Below, in pieces: positions 47,977 through 59,004 of a DNA stretch of 64,000 nt (position 1 is its first letter; the number at the start of each line of letters is the position of its first letter). The stretch comes from Panulirus ornatus. Its lineage: Eukaryota > Arthropoda > Malacostraca > Decapoda > Palinuridae. The notes below the pieces were generated by a model. That model saw nothing but the letters and a program-made list of their open reading frames with translations. It searched no databases and was not told the origin of the DNA. Both the position numbers and the translations under genes were made by a program. The stretch covers positions 20,463,278 to 20,527,277 of the forward strand of contig NC_092289.1 in the NCBI RefSeq assembly GCF_036320965.1, written 5' to 3'.

Positions 47977-48354
47977 GTAATCCAAACTTACATGATTCTA
48001 AAAGAAACCTCACTTTAGCAAGAATACTTTATTATCTACTTAAGTAATAATTTTGCATTTTTTTTTTTTTTCTCATGTGTAAATACATCTTGAACATGTT
48101 TTCTGCTAAATAATGTCTTGACTAGGCAGGTTCTGGGATACAATCTTCTAATGCACGTTTTTCTTTTCCTCTGATAGGTCTCTCGCTGTCAGCCTACCCA
48201 GCCTTTTATCCTTAATTACAGCCTAATTTTCAAGCCATGAAGCTTCTCTTGCAATGTTTAATTGTATACCCATCAATAATGAATGTATTGGCACATTGCC
48301 ATTAGCATAATCCCCTCTGATGGTAATTATGATTTAATAAGGATAAACTTTGGA

Positions 48355-48610
48355 ATGCCAAGCCCTCCTTTCCATCATAGCATATCACACAAAGCTCATC
48401 AAATGTATATAATTCAGCAGGAAAATATTTTTTTTTTTTCTTCTGAAAATAAATCTAGAGTGGTACGATAACGATTCACTCACTCAAGCAGTCCAAATAA
48501 CAGAGGGAGGATAGTAAGTAAGAAGTAAATTACCATGCCATGGCCCTCCTCTTTATCATAAGTTTATCACACAAAGCTCCTCAGGTATATGAAATTCATC
48601 TGGTAAATCA
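48355..48610. repeat. Diverged local duplication of about 70 bp
   Basis: ATGCCAAGCCCTCCTTTCCA followed by TATCACACAAAGCTCATCAA (48355-48430) resembles ATGCCATGGCCCTCCTCTTT followed by TATCACACAAAGCTCCTCAG (48533-48610). Spacing is about 180 bp. Confidence 0.6.
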
Positions 48611-50439
48611 CTGACTGAGTTAGCAGCTTGTTAATCGATGTCACACGTATCAGTAATGGTTGACAATCCTGTTACTGTTTGTAGCTATCTTTCTCGGTAA
48701 TTTACCGAAAGGGTAATAATAAGCTTTAGTATCATTGTGTCCACTCTTCATTTCTAAAATTAGGAATACATTGTATATGAAATACTTCATTATTAAAGAT
48801 GTCATTCCTTCCTGTTAATTGGTTATTTCAGAAAAAGTAGATAATTGCTTAAAAATTGATTTACCAGCTTTTTTCAGTTACAGTCAGTGAAGGTGGATAA
48901 ACTGGAAGTGCGTGGAGGTAATTACGGAAACCTTTACTCTCCTCACCGATACATGCTACAAACACGTATCTTTGTGAAAACTCTTTCAGATATGCTCAGT
49001 GCACAGATATATTAGATATTTTAATCATTATACTGTATATACTTTCATAATAAGAGTTCTGTCTAATATTCCCTTTCATCAGTCATTCATGTATATCATA
49101 TGTGACTGCACATAGCTTTACGGTAATACTGTGCTACAAGAATAGTGAGAAACAAAAAAGGGTAGCTTTATGTAGTCAGCAACTGTTTGAATTTTGATAA
49201 TGTCCACCACTTCTTTAATGTCTTTATAAATGTAGTCCTTTATCTGACTTTCTGGCTGTTGTTATGGATTTGAGAAAAGATCTACTGTGGTTTTCCTCTT
49301 TTACTGCTATAACTTTTTCAGTGGGAATATATTTTTTATTGTGCATTTTGTTTTCCCTCCAAATTTGTTTGAATTTGTTCATATTTTTTTAACATGTTTG
49401 GGATTTCAAGAAGTATACACCTGTCTTTCATATCACTGTTTACTTTGGAATTGTGTTTACTTTGGCATTGTGCATATGCAGCTAGCCAAACGAGAGACAT
49501 CTATCAAGTTGCTCACACTTCAATTTTTGGATCCATATTTAAAAAGATCATATATGCTAGAGTGAGAGAAGGTGCAGTTGTTTCACTCAAATAGTAACCA
49601 TTTGAGTGTTGGAAAGAAAATCAATACAGCTTTTAAAAACTTGGAAAAAGTTGCAAGAAATTATTAGGATTGTTTGAGAACATTTTACTAAAAAGGCTAT
49701 CGGAAAGGAAAATTGTTCCATAAAACAATAAGTTTATTAAGGTGATATATGGATTTGAAAGAGAAATGAGCCTTACCTGGTATGAAACACATAGAATGAA
49801 AGATGGGAATATTTTATGTAGTCAGTGCTTTATCTTTTCCATCCTTTGCATGAAAGAAACTTTATGAGGAAATTGTAAATGCTGACTGTTTGTAGAAGTT
49901 TAAAAAGTTGTTTTTAGTTGAAATTCATGAAAAGGATAATTACATATATGCAGACCTATTTCCAGTTAACCTTGGAGGCAATAAGGGATGGATTAATCTA
50001 AGGCTTATCATGTTCTATATATATTACCATATTGCAAATATCATGTCAAACCTTTTGAGGCTTAATGGGTTGCAGATGAACTGATTGTGAATTATGGAAA
50101 GGAGATTCAAAGTTGTGGATTGTTTATCTTCAACATGCAATTGGATTTGGCACTTCTTTAGATGTAATTTTTGTCACCTCATTCAGCTAAAAGAAAATAT
50201 ACATATATTATCATTAGCATTATGTAACCCCAACCGATTTATGCAGCTTCAAGACTGCATTCCATTCATGGGCAAGGATATGAGGACTCATTTGGAGTAA
50301 GAAGGTCCTTGGTGAGGCTATACATGTATTTTGTCGATTGATGATGATACAGCCTCCCCAAAGGAGATTTCTCTCTCATGGTGCAACAACTAGCAGGCAA
50401 AATTCTGTAACACTGTATGATTATTGATATTATTATTAT

Positions 50440-51718
50440 ACATGATTGCCATTCCCTGCATCAGTGAGGTAGCACTAGAAAACAGATGAAGACCCATCCA
50501 CGCCTATACACACACATATACATAAACAAACATACATGTACATATACATACATACACATACACAACCATATGCATATATCTATATTCATACTTACTTGCC
50601 TCCATCCATTCCCGGTGCCACCCTGCCTCACAGGAAACAGCATCGCCACCCCCTATGTCAGCAAGGTAGCACCAGGAAAACAGATGAAAAAGGCCTCTTT
50701 CATTCACACTCAGTCTCTCGCTGTCATGTGTAATGCACCAAATCCACAGCTCCCTGTCCACATCCAGGCCCCCAAAGACCTTTCTATGGTTTACCCTAGA
50801 CGTTTCGCATGCCCTGGTTCAGTCCATTGACAGCACATCAACCCTGGTATACCACATCATTCAAATTCACTCTATTCCTTGCTCGCCTCTCACATGTTAA
50901 GGCCTCGATTGCTCAAAATCTTTTTCACTCCATCCTTCCACCTCCAATTTGGTCTCCTGCTTCTCCTTGTTCCCTCCACCTCTGACATATATATATCCTC
51001 TTTATCAATCTTTCCTTGCATATTCTCTCCTTATGTCCAGACTATTTCAATGCACGCTCTTCTGCTCTCTCAACCACAATCTTTATTACCACACATCTCT
51101 TTTACCCTTTCATTACTTACTTTATTAAACCACCTCACACCACATATTGTCCTCAAATATTTCATTTCCAGCACATCCACTCTCCTCCTCATCTGTAGCC
51201 CATGCTATTCCTTCAGACATACCCATTTTTGCTGTCTGAGATGAGGTTCTCTCTACACACATTCTTCATTGCTCCTAGAACCTTTGGCCCCTCCCCACCC
51301 TGACTCACTTCCACTTCTATGTTTCCATTTGCTGCTAAGTCCTCTCCCAGATATCTAAAACACACACTTCCACAAGTTTTTCTCCATTCAAACTTACATC
51401 CCAACTAACTAGTCCCTCAATCCTGCTGAACCTAATAACCTTGCTTTTATTCACATTACTCTATCCTCTAACACATTTAACAAACTTTCAAAATACTCAC
51501 CCCATCTCCTTCTCACATCACCACTACTTGTTATTACCTCCCCATTAGACCCCTTCACCGATGTTCCCATTTGTTCTCTTGTCTCACGCACTTTATTTAC
51601 CTCCTTCCAAAACATCCTTTTATTCTCCCTAAAATTTAATGATACTCTCTCACCCCAACTCTCATTTGCCCTCTTTTTCACCTCTTGCACCTTTCTCTTG
51701 ACCTCCTGCCTCTTTCTT
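50440..51718 (-). mobile_element. RTE-type LINE, copy 3a (old, minus, internally deleted)
   Basis: Reading the minus strand from 51718, it encodes the pre-RT linker (SWGERVSLNFRENKRMFWKE, RRRWGEYFESLLNVLEDRV). Near 51455 it jumps to the RT C-terminal NKSKVIRFSR region, so the RT core is deleted. The degraded C-terminus and 3' UTR continue to about 50630, and a further tail-like piece lies at 50450-50500. It meets copy 3b head to head at about 51720. Confidence 0.75.
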
Positions 51719-51724
51719 TTATAT

Positions 51725-53735
51725 ATATGCCTGAGGACTGGTGGAATGCTTGCATAGTGCCATTATACAAAGGCGAAGGGGATAAGAGTGAGTGCTCAAA
51801 TTACAGAGGTATAAGTTTGTTGAGTATTCCTGGGAAATTATATGGGAGGGCATTGATTGAGAGGGTGAAGGCATGTACCGAATATCAGATTGGGGAAGAG
51901 CAGTGTGGTTTCAGAAGTGGTAGAGGATGTGTGGATCAGGTGTTTGCTTTGAAAAATATATGTGAGAAATACTTAGAAAAGCAAATGGATTTGTATGTAG
52001 CATTTATGGATCTGGAGAAGGCATATGATAGACTTGATAGAGATGCTCTGTGGAAGGTATTAAGAATATATGGTGTGGGAGGTAAGTTGTTAGAAGCAGT
52101 GAAAAGTCTTTATCGAGGATGTAAGGCATGTGTATGTGTAGGAATAGAGGAAAGTGATTGGTTCTCAGTGAATGTTGGTTTAGTGATTGGTTCTCAGTGA
52201 ATGTTGGTTTGCGTCAGGGGTGCTTGATGTCTTCATGGTTGTTTGATTTGTTTATCGATGGGGTTGTTAGGGAGGTGAATGCAAGAGTTTTGGAAAGAGG
52301 GGCAAGTATGCAGTCTGTTGGGGATGAGAGAGCTTGGGAAGTGAGTCAGTTGTTGTTCGCTGATGATACAGCACTGGTGGCTGATTCCGATGAGAAACTG
52401 CAGAAGCTGGTGACTGAGTTTGGTAAAGTGTGTGAAAAAAGAAAGCTAAGAGTAAATGTGAATAAGAGCAAGGTTATTAGGTACAGTAGGGTTGAGGGAC
52501 AAGTCAATTGGGAGGTAAGTTTGAATGGAGAAACACTGGAGGAAGTGAAGTGTTCTAGATATCTGGGAGTGGATTTGGCAGCAGATGGAAGCGGAAGTGA
52601 ATCATAGGGTGGGGGAGGGGGCGAAAGTTCTTGGAGCGTTGAAAAATGTGTGGAAGTCGAGAATGTTATCTTGGAAAGCAAAAATGGGTATGTTTGAAGG
52701 AATAGTGCTTCTAACAATGTAATATGGTTGCGAGGTGTGGGCTATAGATAGAGTTGTGCGGAGGAGGGTGGATGTGCTGGAAATGAGGGGAGGGGGCGAA
52801 AATTCTGGGAGCCTTGAAGAATGCTTGGAAGTCGAGAACATTATCTAGGAAAAAAAATGGGTATGTTTGAAGAAATAGTGGTTACAACAATGTTGTATGG
52901 TTGCGAGGCATGGGCGATGGATAGAGTTGTGCGCAGGAGGGTGGATGTGCTGGAAATGAGGTGTTTGAGGACAATATGTGGTGTGATGTGGTTTGATCGA
53001 GTAAGTAATGTAAGGGTAATAGAGATGTGTGGAAATAAAAAGAGTGTGGTTGGGAGAGCAAAAGAGGGTGTTTTGAAGTGGTTTGGTCACATGGAGAGAA
53101 TGAGTGAGGAAAGATTGACAAAGAGGATATATGTGTCAGAGGTGGAGGGAACGAGGAGAAGTGTGAGACCAAATTGGAGGTGGAAAGATGGAGTGAAAAA
53201 AAAATTTTGAGTGATCGGGGCCTGAACATGCAGGAGGGTGAAAGGTGTGCAAGGAATAGAGTGAATTGGAACGATGTGGTATACCAGGGTCGATGTGCTG
53301 TCAATGGATTGAACCAGGGCATGTGAAGCATCTAGGGTAAACCATGGAAAGTTCTGTGGGGCCTGGATGTGGAAAGGGAGCTGTGGTTTCAGTGCATTAT
53401 TACATGACAGCTAGAGACTGAGTGTGAACGAAGGGGGCCTTTGTTGTCTTTTCCTAGCGCTACCTCGCACACATGAGGGGGGAGGGGGTTGTTATTCCAT
53501 GTGTGGTGAGGTGGCGATGGGAATACATAAAGGCAGATAGTATGAATTATGTACATGTGTATATATGTATATGTCTGTGTGTATATAAACGTATACATTG
53601 AGATGTCTAGGTATGTATATTCTGCGTGTGTGGATGTGTATGTATATACATGTGTATGTGGGTGGGTTGGGCCATTCTTTCGTCTGTTTCCTTGCGCTAC
53701 CTCACTAACGCGGGAGACAGCGACAAAGCAAAATA
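51725..53735 (+). mobile_element. RTE-type LINE, copy 3b (plus, 5'-truncated)
   Basis: It begins at the RT segment PEDWWNACIVPLYKGEGDKS. It runs through AFMDLEKAYDRLDRDALW, FADDTALVAD, WFGHMERM and RRSVRPNWRWKDG to a long 3' UTR ending GGGAGACAGCGACAAAGCAA at about 53735. The long 3' UTR contains both the GAGCTGTGGTTTCAGTGC block and the TATATTCTGCGTGTGTGG block. Two internal tandem duplications break the frame. Confidence 0.88.
51729..53210 (+). pseudogene. LINE reverse transcriptase pseudogene (copy 3b)
   Basis: The RT coding region is split over three frames (51729-52200, 52158-52607 and 52821-53210). A 29-bp tandem duplication around 52152-52209 (repeating AGTGATTGGTTCTCAGTGAA) shifts the frame just before the RQGCLMSSWLF motif. 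A duplication of about 175 bp (52612-52786 and 52787-52962) repeats the segment encoding GAKxLGALKNVWKS to RRVDVLEMR. The second duplicate is the better preserved. The FADD catalytic motif survives in the middle frame. The element cannot encode a working enzyme. Confidence 0.85.
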
Positions 53736-53991
53736 AATGAATATATATATATATTATTTATTTTATTTTATTATACTTTGTCGCTGTCTCCCGCGTTTGC
53801 GAGGTAGCGCAAGGAAATAGACGAAAGAAATGGCCCAACCCCCCCCCATACACATGTATATACATACGTCCACACACGCAAATATACATACCTACACAGC
53901 TTTCCATGGTTTACCCCAGACGCTTCACATGCCTTGATTCAATCCACTGACAGCACGTCAACCCCGGTATACCACATCGATCCAATTCACT

Positions 53992-56064
53992 CTATTCCTT
54001 GCCCTCCTGCATGTTCAGGCCCTGATCACACAAAATCTTTTTCACTCCATCTTTCCACCTCCAATTTGGTCTCCCACTTCTCCTCGTTCCCTCCACCTCC
54101 GACACATATATCCTCTTGGTCAATCTTTCCTCACTCATTCTCTCCATGTGCCCAAACCATTTCAAAACACCTTCTTCTGCCCTCTCAACCACGCTCTTTT
54201 TATTTCCACACATCTCTCTTACCCTTACGTTACTTACTCGATCAAACCACCTCACACCACACATTGTCCTCAAACATCTCATTTCCAGCACATCCATCCT
54301 CCTGCGCACAACTCTATCCATAGCCCACACCTCGCAACCATACAACATTGTTGGAACCACTATTTCTTCAAACATACCCATTTTTGCTTCCCGAGATAAA
54401 GTTCTCGACTTCCAAACATTCTTCAAGGCTCCCAGAATTTTCGCCCCCTCCCCCACCCTATGATTCACTTCCGCTTCCATGGTTCCATTGCTGCCAGATC
54501 CACTCCCAGATATCTAAAACACTTTACTTCCTCCAGTTTTTCTCCATTCAAACTTACCTCCCAATTGACTTGACCCTCAACCCTACTGTACCTAATAACC
54601 TTGTTCTTATTCACATTTACTCTTAACTTTCTTCTTTCATACACTTTACCAAACTCAGTCACCCGCTTCTGCAGTTTCTTATATGAATCAGCCACCAGCG
54701 CTGTATCATCAGCGAACAACAACTGACTCACTTCCCAAGCTCTCTCATCCACAACAGACTGCATACTTGCCCCTCTTTCCAAAACTCTTGCATTCACCTC
54801 CCTAACAACCCCATCCATAAACAAATTAAACAACCATGGAGACATCACACACCCCTGCCGCAAACCTACATTCACTGAGAACCAATCACTTTCCTCTCTT
54901 CCTACCCGTACACATGCCTTACATCCTCGATAAAAACTTTTCACTGCTTCTAACAACTTGCCTCCCACACCATATATTCTTAAAACCTTCCACAGAGCAT
55001 CTCTATCAACTCTATTATATGCCTTCTCCAGATCCATAAATGCTACATACAAATCCATTTGTTTTTCTAAGTATTTCTCATATACATTCTTCAAAGCAAA
55101 CACCTGATCCACACATCCTCTACCACTTATGAAACCACACTGGTCTTCCCCAATCTGATGCTCTGTACATGCCTTCACACTCTCAATCAATACCCTCCCA
55201 TATAATTTACCAGGAATACTCAACAAACTTATACCTCTGTAATTTGAGCACTCACTCTTATCCCCTTTGCCTTTGTACAATGGCACTATGCAAGTATTCC
55301 GCCAATCCTCAGGCACCTCACCATGAATCATACATACATTAAATTACCTTACCAACCAGTCAACAATACATTCACCCCCTTTTTTTAATAAATTCCACTG
55401 TAATACCATCCAAACCTGCTGCCTTGCCGGCTTTCATCTTCCGTAAAGCTTTTACTACCTCTTCTCTACTTACCGAATCATTTTCCCTAACCCTCTTGCT
55501 TTGCACACCACCTCGACCAAAACACCCTATATCTGCCACTCTATCATCAAACACATTCAACAAACCTTCAAAATACTCACTCCATCTCCTTCTCACATCA
55601 CCACTACTTATCACCTCCCCATCAGCCCCCTTCACTGAAGTTCCCATTTGCTCCCTTGTCTTACGCACTTTATTTACCTCCTTCCAAAACATCTTTTTAT
55701 TTTCCCTGAAATTTAATGATACTCTCTCACCCCAACTCTCATTTGCCCTCTTTTTCACCTCTTGCACCTTTCTCTTGACCTCCTGCCTCTTTCTTTTATA
55801 CCTCTCCCACTCATTTGCATTTTTTCCCTGCAAAAATCGTCCAAATGCCTCTCTCTTTTCTTTCACTAATAATCTTACTTCTTCATCCCACCACTCACTA
55901 CCTTTTCTAATCAACCCACCTCCCACACTTCTCATGCCACAAGCATCTTTTGCACAAGCCATCACTGCTTCCCTAAATACATCCCATTCCTCCCCCACTC
56001 CCCTTACCTCCTTTGTTCTCACCTTTTTCCATTCTGTACTCAATCTCTTCTGGTACTTCCTCAC
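53992..56064 (-). pseudogene. LINE linker and reverse transcriptase, broken (copy 4)
   Basis: The frame is split into 56064-55372 (linker, ending KMKAGKAAGLDGITVEFIKK), 55331-54465 (RT core with PEDWRNTCIVPLYKGKGDKS, AFMDLEKAYNRVDRDALW and FADDTALVAD) and 54480-53992 (C-terminal region with WFGHMERM and RRSGRPNWRWKDG). One break is in the T-rich FIKK region at about 55372-55390. Another is a short deletion at about 54485, where copy 5 reads ADGTMEAEV. The substitution AYNRVDR for AYDRVDR and SGRGC preceded by FI instead of FR are further differences. Copies 4 and 5 are clearly the same family. Confidence 0.87.
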
Positions 56065-56105
56065 TCAAGTCTCCTTCCCAAGCTCACTTACTCTCACCAC
56101 TCTCT

Positions 56106-56860
56106 TCACCCCAACATTCTTCTTTTCTGAAAACCCCCACAAATCTTCACCTTAGCCTCCACAAGATAATGATCAGACATCCCTCCAGTTGCACCTCTCA
56201 GCACATTAACATCCAAAAGTCTCTCTTTCGCGCGCCTATCAATTAACACGTAATCCAATAACACTCTCTGGCCATCTCTCCTACTAACATATGTATACTT
56301 ATGTATATCTCTCTTTTTAAACCAGGTATTCCTAATCACCAGTCCTTTTTCAGCACTTAAATCTACAAGCTCTTCACCATTTCCATTTACAACACTGAAC
56401 ACCCCATGTATACTAATTATTCCTTCAACTGCCACATTTACTCACCTTTGCATTTAAATCACCCATCTCTATAACCCGGTCTCGTGCATCAAAACTACTA
56501 ACACACTCATTCAGCTGCTCCCAAAACACTTGCCTCTCATGATCTTTCTTCTCATGCCCAGGTGTATATGCACCAATAATCACACATCTCTCTCCATCAA
56601 CTTTCAGTTTTACCCATATCAATCTAGAGTTTCCTTTCTTACACTCTATCACATACTCCCACCACTCCAGTTTCAGGAGTAGTGCTACTCCTTCCCTTGC
56701 TCTTGTCCTCTCACTAACTCCTGACTTTACTCCTAAGACATTCCCAAACCACTCTTCCCCTTTACCCTTGAGCTTCATTTCACTCAGAGCCAAAACATCC
56801 AGGTTCCTTTCCTCAAACATATTACCTATCTCTCCTTTTTCTCATCTTGGTTACATCCAC
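56106..56860 (-). pseudogene. LINE endonuclease domain, frameshifted (copy 4)
   Basis: The AP-type endonuclease of RTE elements nicks target DNA to prime reverse transcription. An N-terminal LNVCGCN-like motif near 56860 is one frame off the main frame. The main frame reads EERNLDVLALSEMKLKG, with the glutamate of the active-site motif, and later GAYTPG and GDLNAKV. After a second shift near 56430 it gives LVDLSAEKGLVIRNTWF, LLDYVLIDRR and GMSDHYLVEAKV, which carries the conserved SDH histidine. All landmark motifs of the fold are therefore visible, but two shifts break the frame. Shared by family knowledge with other RTE elements. Confidence 0.85.
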
Positions 56861-57053
56861 ACACATTTAGACACCCCTATCTGAGTCTACGAAGAGGATG
56901 AGCACTCCCCGCGTGACTCCTTCTTCTGTTTCCCCCTTTAGAAAGTCAAAATACAAGGAGGGGAGGGTTTCTAGCCCCCTGCTCCTGTCCCCTTTAGTCG
57001 CCTTCTACGGCATGTGAGGAATGCGTGGGAAGTATGCTTTCTCCCCTATCCCC

Positions 57054-57058
<5 letters not shown>

Positions 57059-57090
<32 letters not shown>
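57059..57090. repeat. (TA)n between RTE copies 4 and 5
   Basis: A short TA run lies directly at the 5' end of copy 4. The 3' end of copy 5 begins 40-50 bp further on. Confidence 0.9.
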
Positions 57091-57091
<1 letters not shown>

Positions 57092-57129
57092 ATCACACTT
57101 GTCCGCGATTTATTATGTATTTTATTTTT

Positions 57130-58975
57130 TTGATTATACTTTGTCGCTGTCTCCCGCGTTTGCGAGGTAGCGCAAGGAAACAGACGAAAGAAATGGCCCA
57201 ACCCCCCCCCCCCCCCCCCCATACACATGTATATACATACGTCCACACACGCAAATATACATACCTACACAGCTTTCCATGGTTTACCCCAGACGCTTCA
57301 CATGCCTTGATTCAATCCACTGACAGCACGTCAACCCCGGTATACCACATCGCTCCAATTCACTCTATTCCTTGCCCTCCTTTCACTCTCCTGCATGTTC
57401 AGGCCCCGATCACACAAAATCTTTTTCACTCCATCTTTCCACCTCCAATTTGGTCTCCCTCGTCTCCTCGTTCCCTCCACCTCCGACACATATATCCTCT
57501 TGGTCAATCTTTCCTCACTCATTCTCTCCATGTGCCCAAACCACTTCAAAACACCCTCTTCTGCTCTCTCAACCACGCTCTTTTTATTTCCACACATCTC
57601 TCTTACCCTTACGTTACTCACTCGATCAAACCACCTCACACCACACATTGTCCTCAAACATCTCATTTCCAGCACATCCATCCTCCTGCGCACAACTCTA
57701 TCCATAGCCCACGCCTCGCAACCATACAACATTGTTGGAACCACTATTCCTTCAAACATACCCATTTTTGCTTTCCGAGATAATGTTCTCGACTTCCACA
57801 CATTCTTCAAGGCCCCCAGAATTTTCGCCCCCTCCCCCACCCTATGATCCACTTCCGCTTCCATGGTTCCATCCGCTGCCAGATCCACTCCCAGATATCT
57901 AAAACACTTCACTTCCTCCAGTTTTTCTCCATTCAAACTCACCTCCCAATTGACTTGACCCTCAACCCTACTGTACCTAATAACCTTGCTCTTATTCACA
58001 TTTACTCTTAACTTTCTTCTTCCACACACTTTACCAAACTCAGTCACCAGCTTCTGCAGTTTCTCACATGAATCAGCCACCAGCGCTGTATCATCAGCGA
58101 ACAACAACTGACTCACTTCCCAAGCTCTCTCATCCCCAACAGACTTCATACTTGCCCCTCTTTCCAAAACTCTTGCATTTACCTCCCTAACAACCCCATC
58201 CATAAACAAATTAAACAACCATGGAGACATCACACACCCCTGCCGCAAACCTACATTCACTGAGAACCAATCACTTTCCTCTCTTCCTACACGTACACAT
58301 GCCTTACATCCTCGATAAAAACTTTTCACTGCTTCTAACAACTTTCCTCCCACACCATATATTCTTAAAACCTTCCACAGAGCATCTCTATCAACTCTAT
58401 CATATGCCTTCTCCAGATCCATAAATGCTACATACAAATCCATTTGCTTTTCTAAGTATTTCTCACATACATTCTTCAAAGCAAACACCTGATCCACACA
58501 TCCTCTACCACTTCTGAAACCACACTGCTCTTCCCCAATCTGATGCTCTGTACATGCCTTCACCCTCTCAATCAATACCCTCCCATATAATTTACCAGGA
58601 ATACTCAACAAACTTATACCTCTGTAATTTGAGCACTCACTCTTATCCCCTTTGCCTTTGTACAATGGCACTATGCACGCATTCCGCCAATCCTCAGGCA
58701 CCTCACCATGAGTCATACATACATTAAATAACCTTACCAACCAGTCAACAATACAGTCACCCCCTTTTTTAATAAATTCCACTGCAATACCATCCAAACG
58801 TGCTTCCTTGCCGGCTTTCATCTTCCGCAAAGCTTTCACTACCTCTTCTCTGTTTAACAAATCATTTTCCCTAACCCTCTCACTTTGCACACCACCTCGA
58901 CCAAAACACCCTATATCTGCCACTCTATCATCAAACACATTCAACAAACCTTCAAAATACTCACTCCATCTCCTA
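57130..58975 (-). mobile_element. RTE-type LINE, copy 5 (5'-truncated, recent)
   Basis: It runs on the minus strand from the truncation at 58975, in the linker region RRWSEYFEGLLN, to the tail GGGAGACAGCGACAAAGTAT at about 57135. The 3' UTR is of the short type, with a C/G run of about 18. It lies immediately 5' of copy 4 in the same orientation, giving a head-to-tail pair. Confidence 0.92.
57331..58947 (-). CDS. LINE reverse transcriptase, uninterrupted 538 codons (copy 5)
   Basis: The reverse transcriptase of an RTE-like LINE. Approximate residues: pre-RT linker 1-60; SNYRGISLLSIPGKLYGR at about 106-123; GFRSGRGC at about 143-150; motif A AFMDLEKAYDRVDR at about 174-187; GLRQGCVMSPWLF at about 233-245; catalytic LFADDTALVAD at about 282-292; then FRYLGVDLAADG, YGCEAWAMDR, WFGHMERM and RRRGRPNWRWKDG near the C-terminus. 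The frame is open from the truncation point at 58975. The coordinate start is an internal TTG and not a true start codon. The endonuclease is missing. KAGKEARLDGI replaces the KAGKAAGLDGI of copy 4, altering a usually conserved glycine. It could supply RT only if transcribed from elsewhere; most likely it is a recent dead copy. Confidence 0.9.
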   Translation of the reverse strand: MLNVFDDRVADIGCFGRGGVQSERVRENDLLNREEVVKALRKMKAGKEARLDGIAVEFIKKGGDCIVDWLVRLFNVCMTHGEVPEDWRNACIVPLYKGKGDKSECSNYRGISLLSIPGKLYGRVLIERVKACTEHQIGEEQCGFRSGRGCVDQVFALKNVCEKYLEKQMDLYVAFMDLEKAYDRVDRDALWKVLRIYGVGGKLLEAVKSFYRGCKACVRVGREESDWFSVNVGLRQGCVMSPWLFNLFMDGVVREVNARVLERGASMKSVGDERAWEVSQLLFADDTALVADSCEKLQKLVTEFGKVCGRRKLRVNVNKSKVIRYSRVEGQVNWEVSLNGEKLEEVKCFRYLGVDLAADGTMEAEVDHRVGEGAKILGALKNVWKSRTLSRKAKMGMFEGIVVPTMLYGCEAWAMDRVVRRRMDVLEMRCLRTMCGVRWFDRVSNVRVREMCGNKKSVVERAEEGVLKWFGHMERMSEERLTKRIYVSEVEGTRRRGRPNWRWKDGVKKILCDRGLNMQESERRARNRVNWSDVVYRG

Positions 58976-59004
58976 CAAAGTATAATAAATAAATAGATAA
59001 ATAA
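58976..59004 (+). repeat. Short inverted RTE tail sequence at the 5' edge of copy 5
   Basis: ACAAAGTATAATAAATAAAT, in plus orientation, is the same as the extreme 3' end of the RTE element, here joined to the 5' truncation point of a minus-strand copy. Confidence 0.6.

Larger units (their letters stand above)
53768..57058 (-). mobile_element. RTE-type LINE, copy 4: nearly full length (3.3 kb), broken
   Basis: On the minus strand the order is: 5' UTR from 57058 (CCCTGGGGATAGGGGAGAAA), apurinic-type endonuclease (about 56860-56110), linker (56064-55372), reverse transcriptase (about 55400-53990), short-type 3' UTR and the tail GGGAGACAGCGACAAAGTAT at 53768. It is the only copy in the window with the endonuclease and 5' UTR. 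Several frameshifts and stops make it inactive. Its 3' end lies tail to tail with copy 3b, about 33 bp apart. Confidence 0.9.

Noticed and set aside
55424..56155. 243-codon plus-strand frame
   Set aside because: Antisense shadow of the LINE linker region in copy 4.
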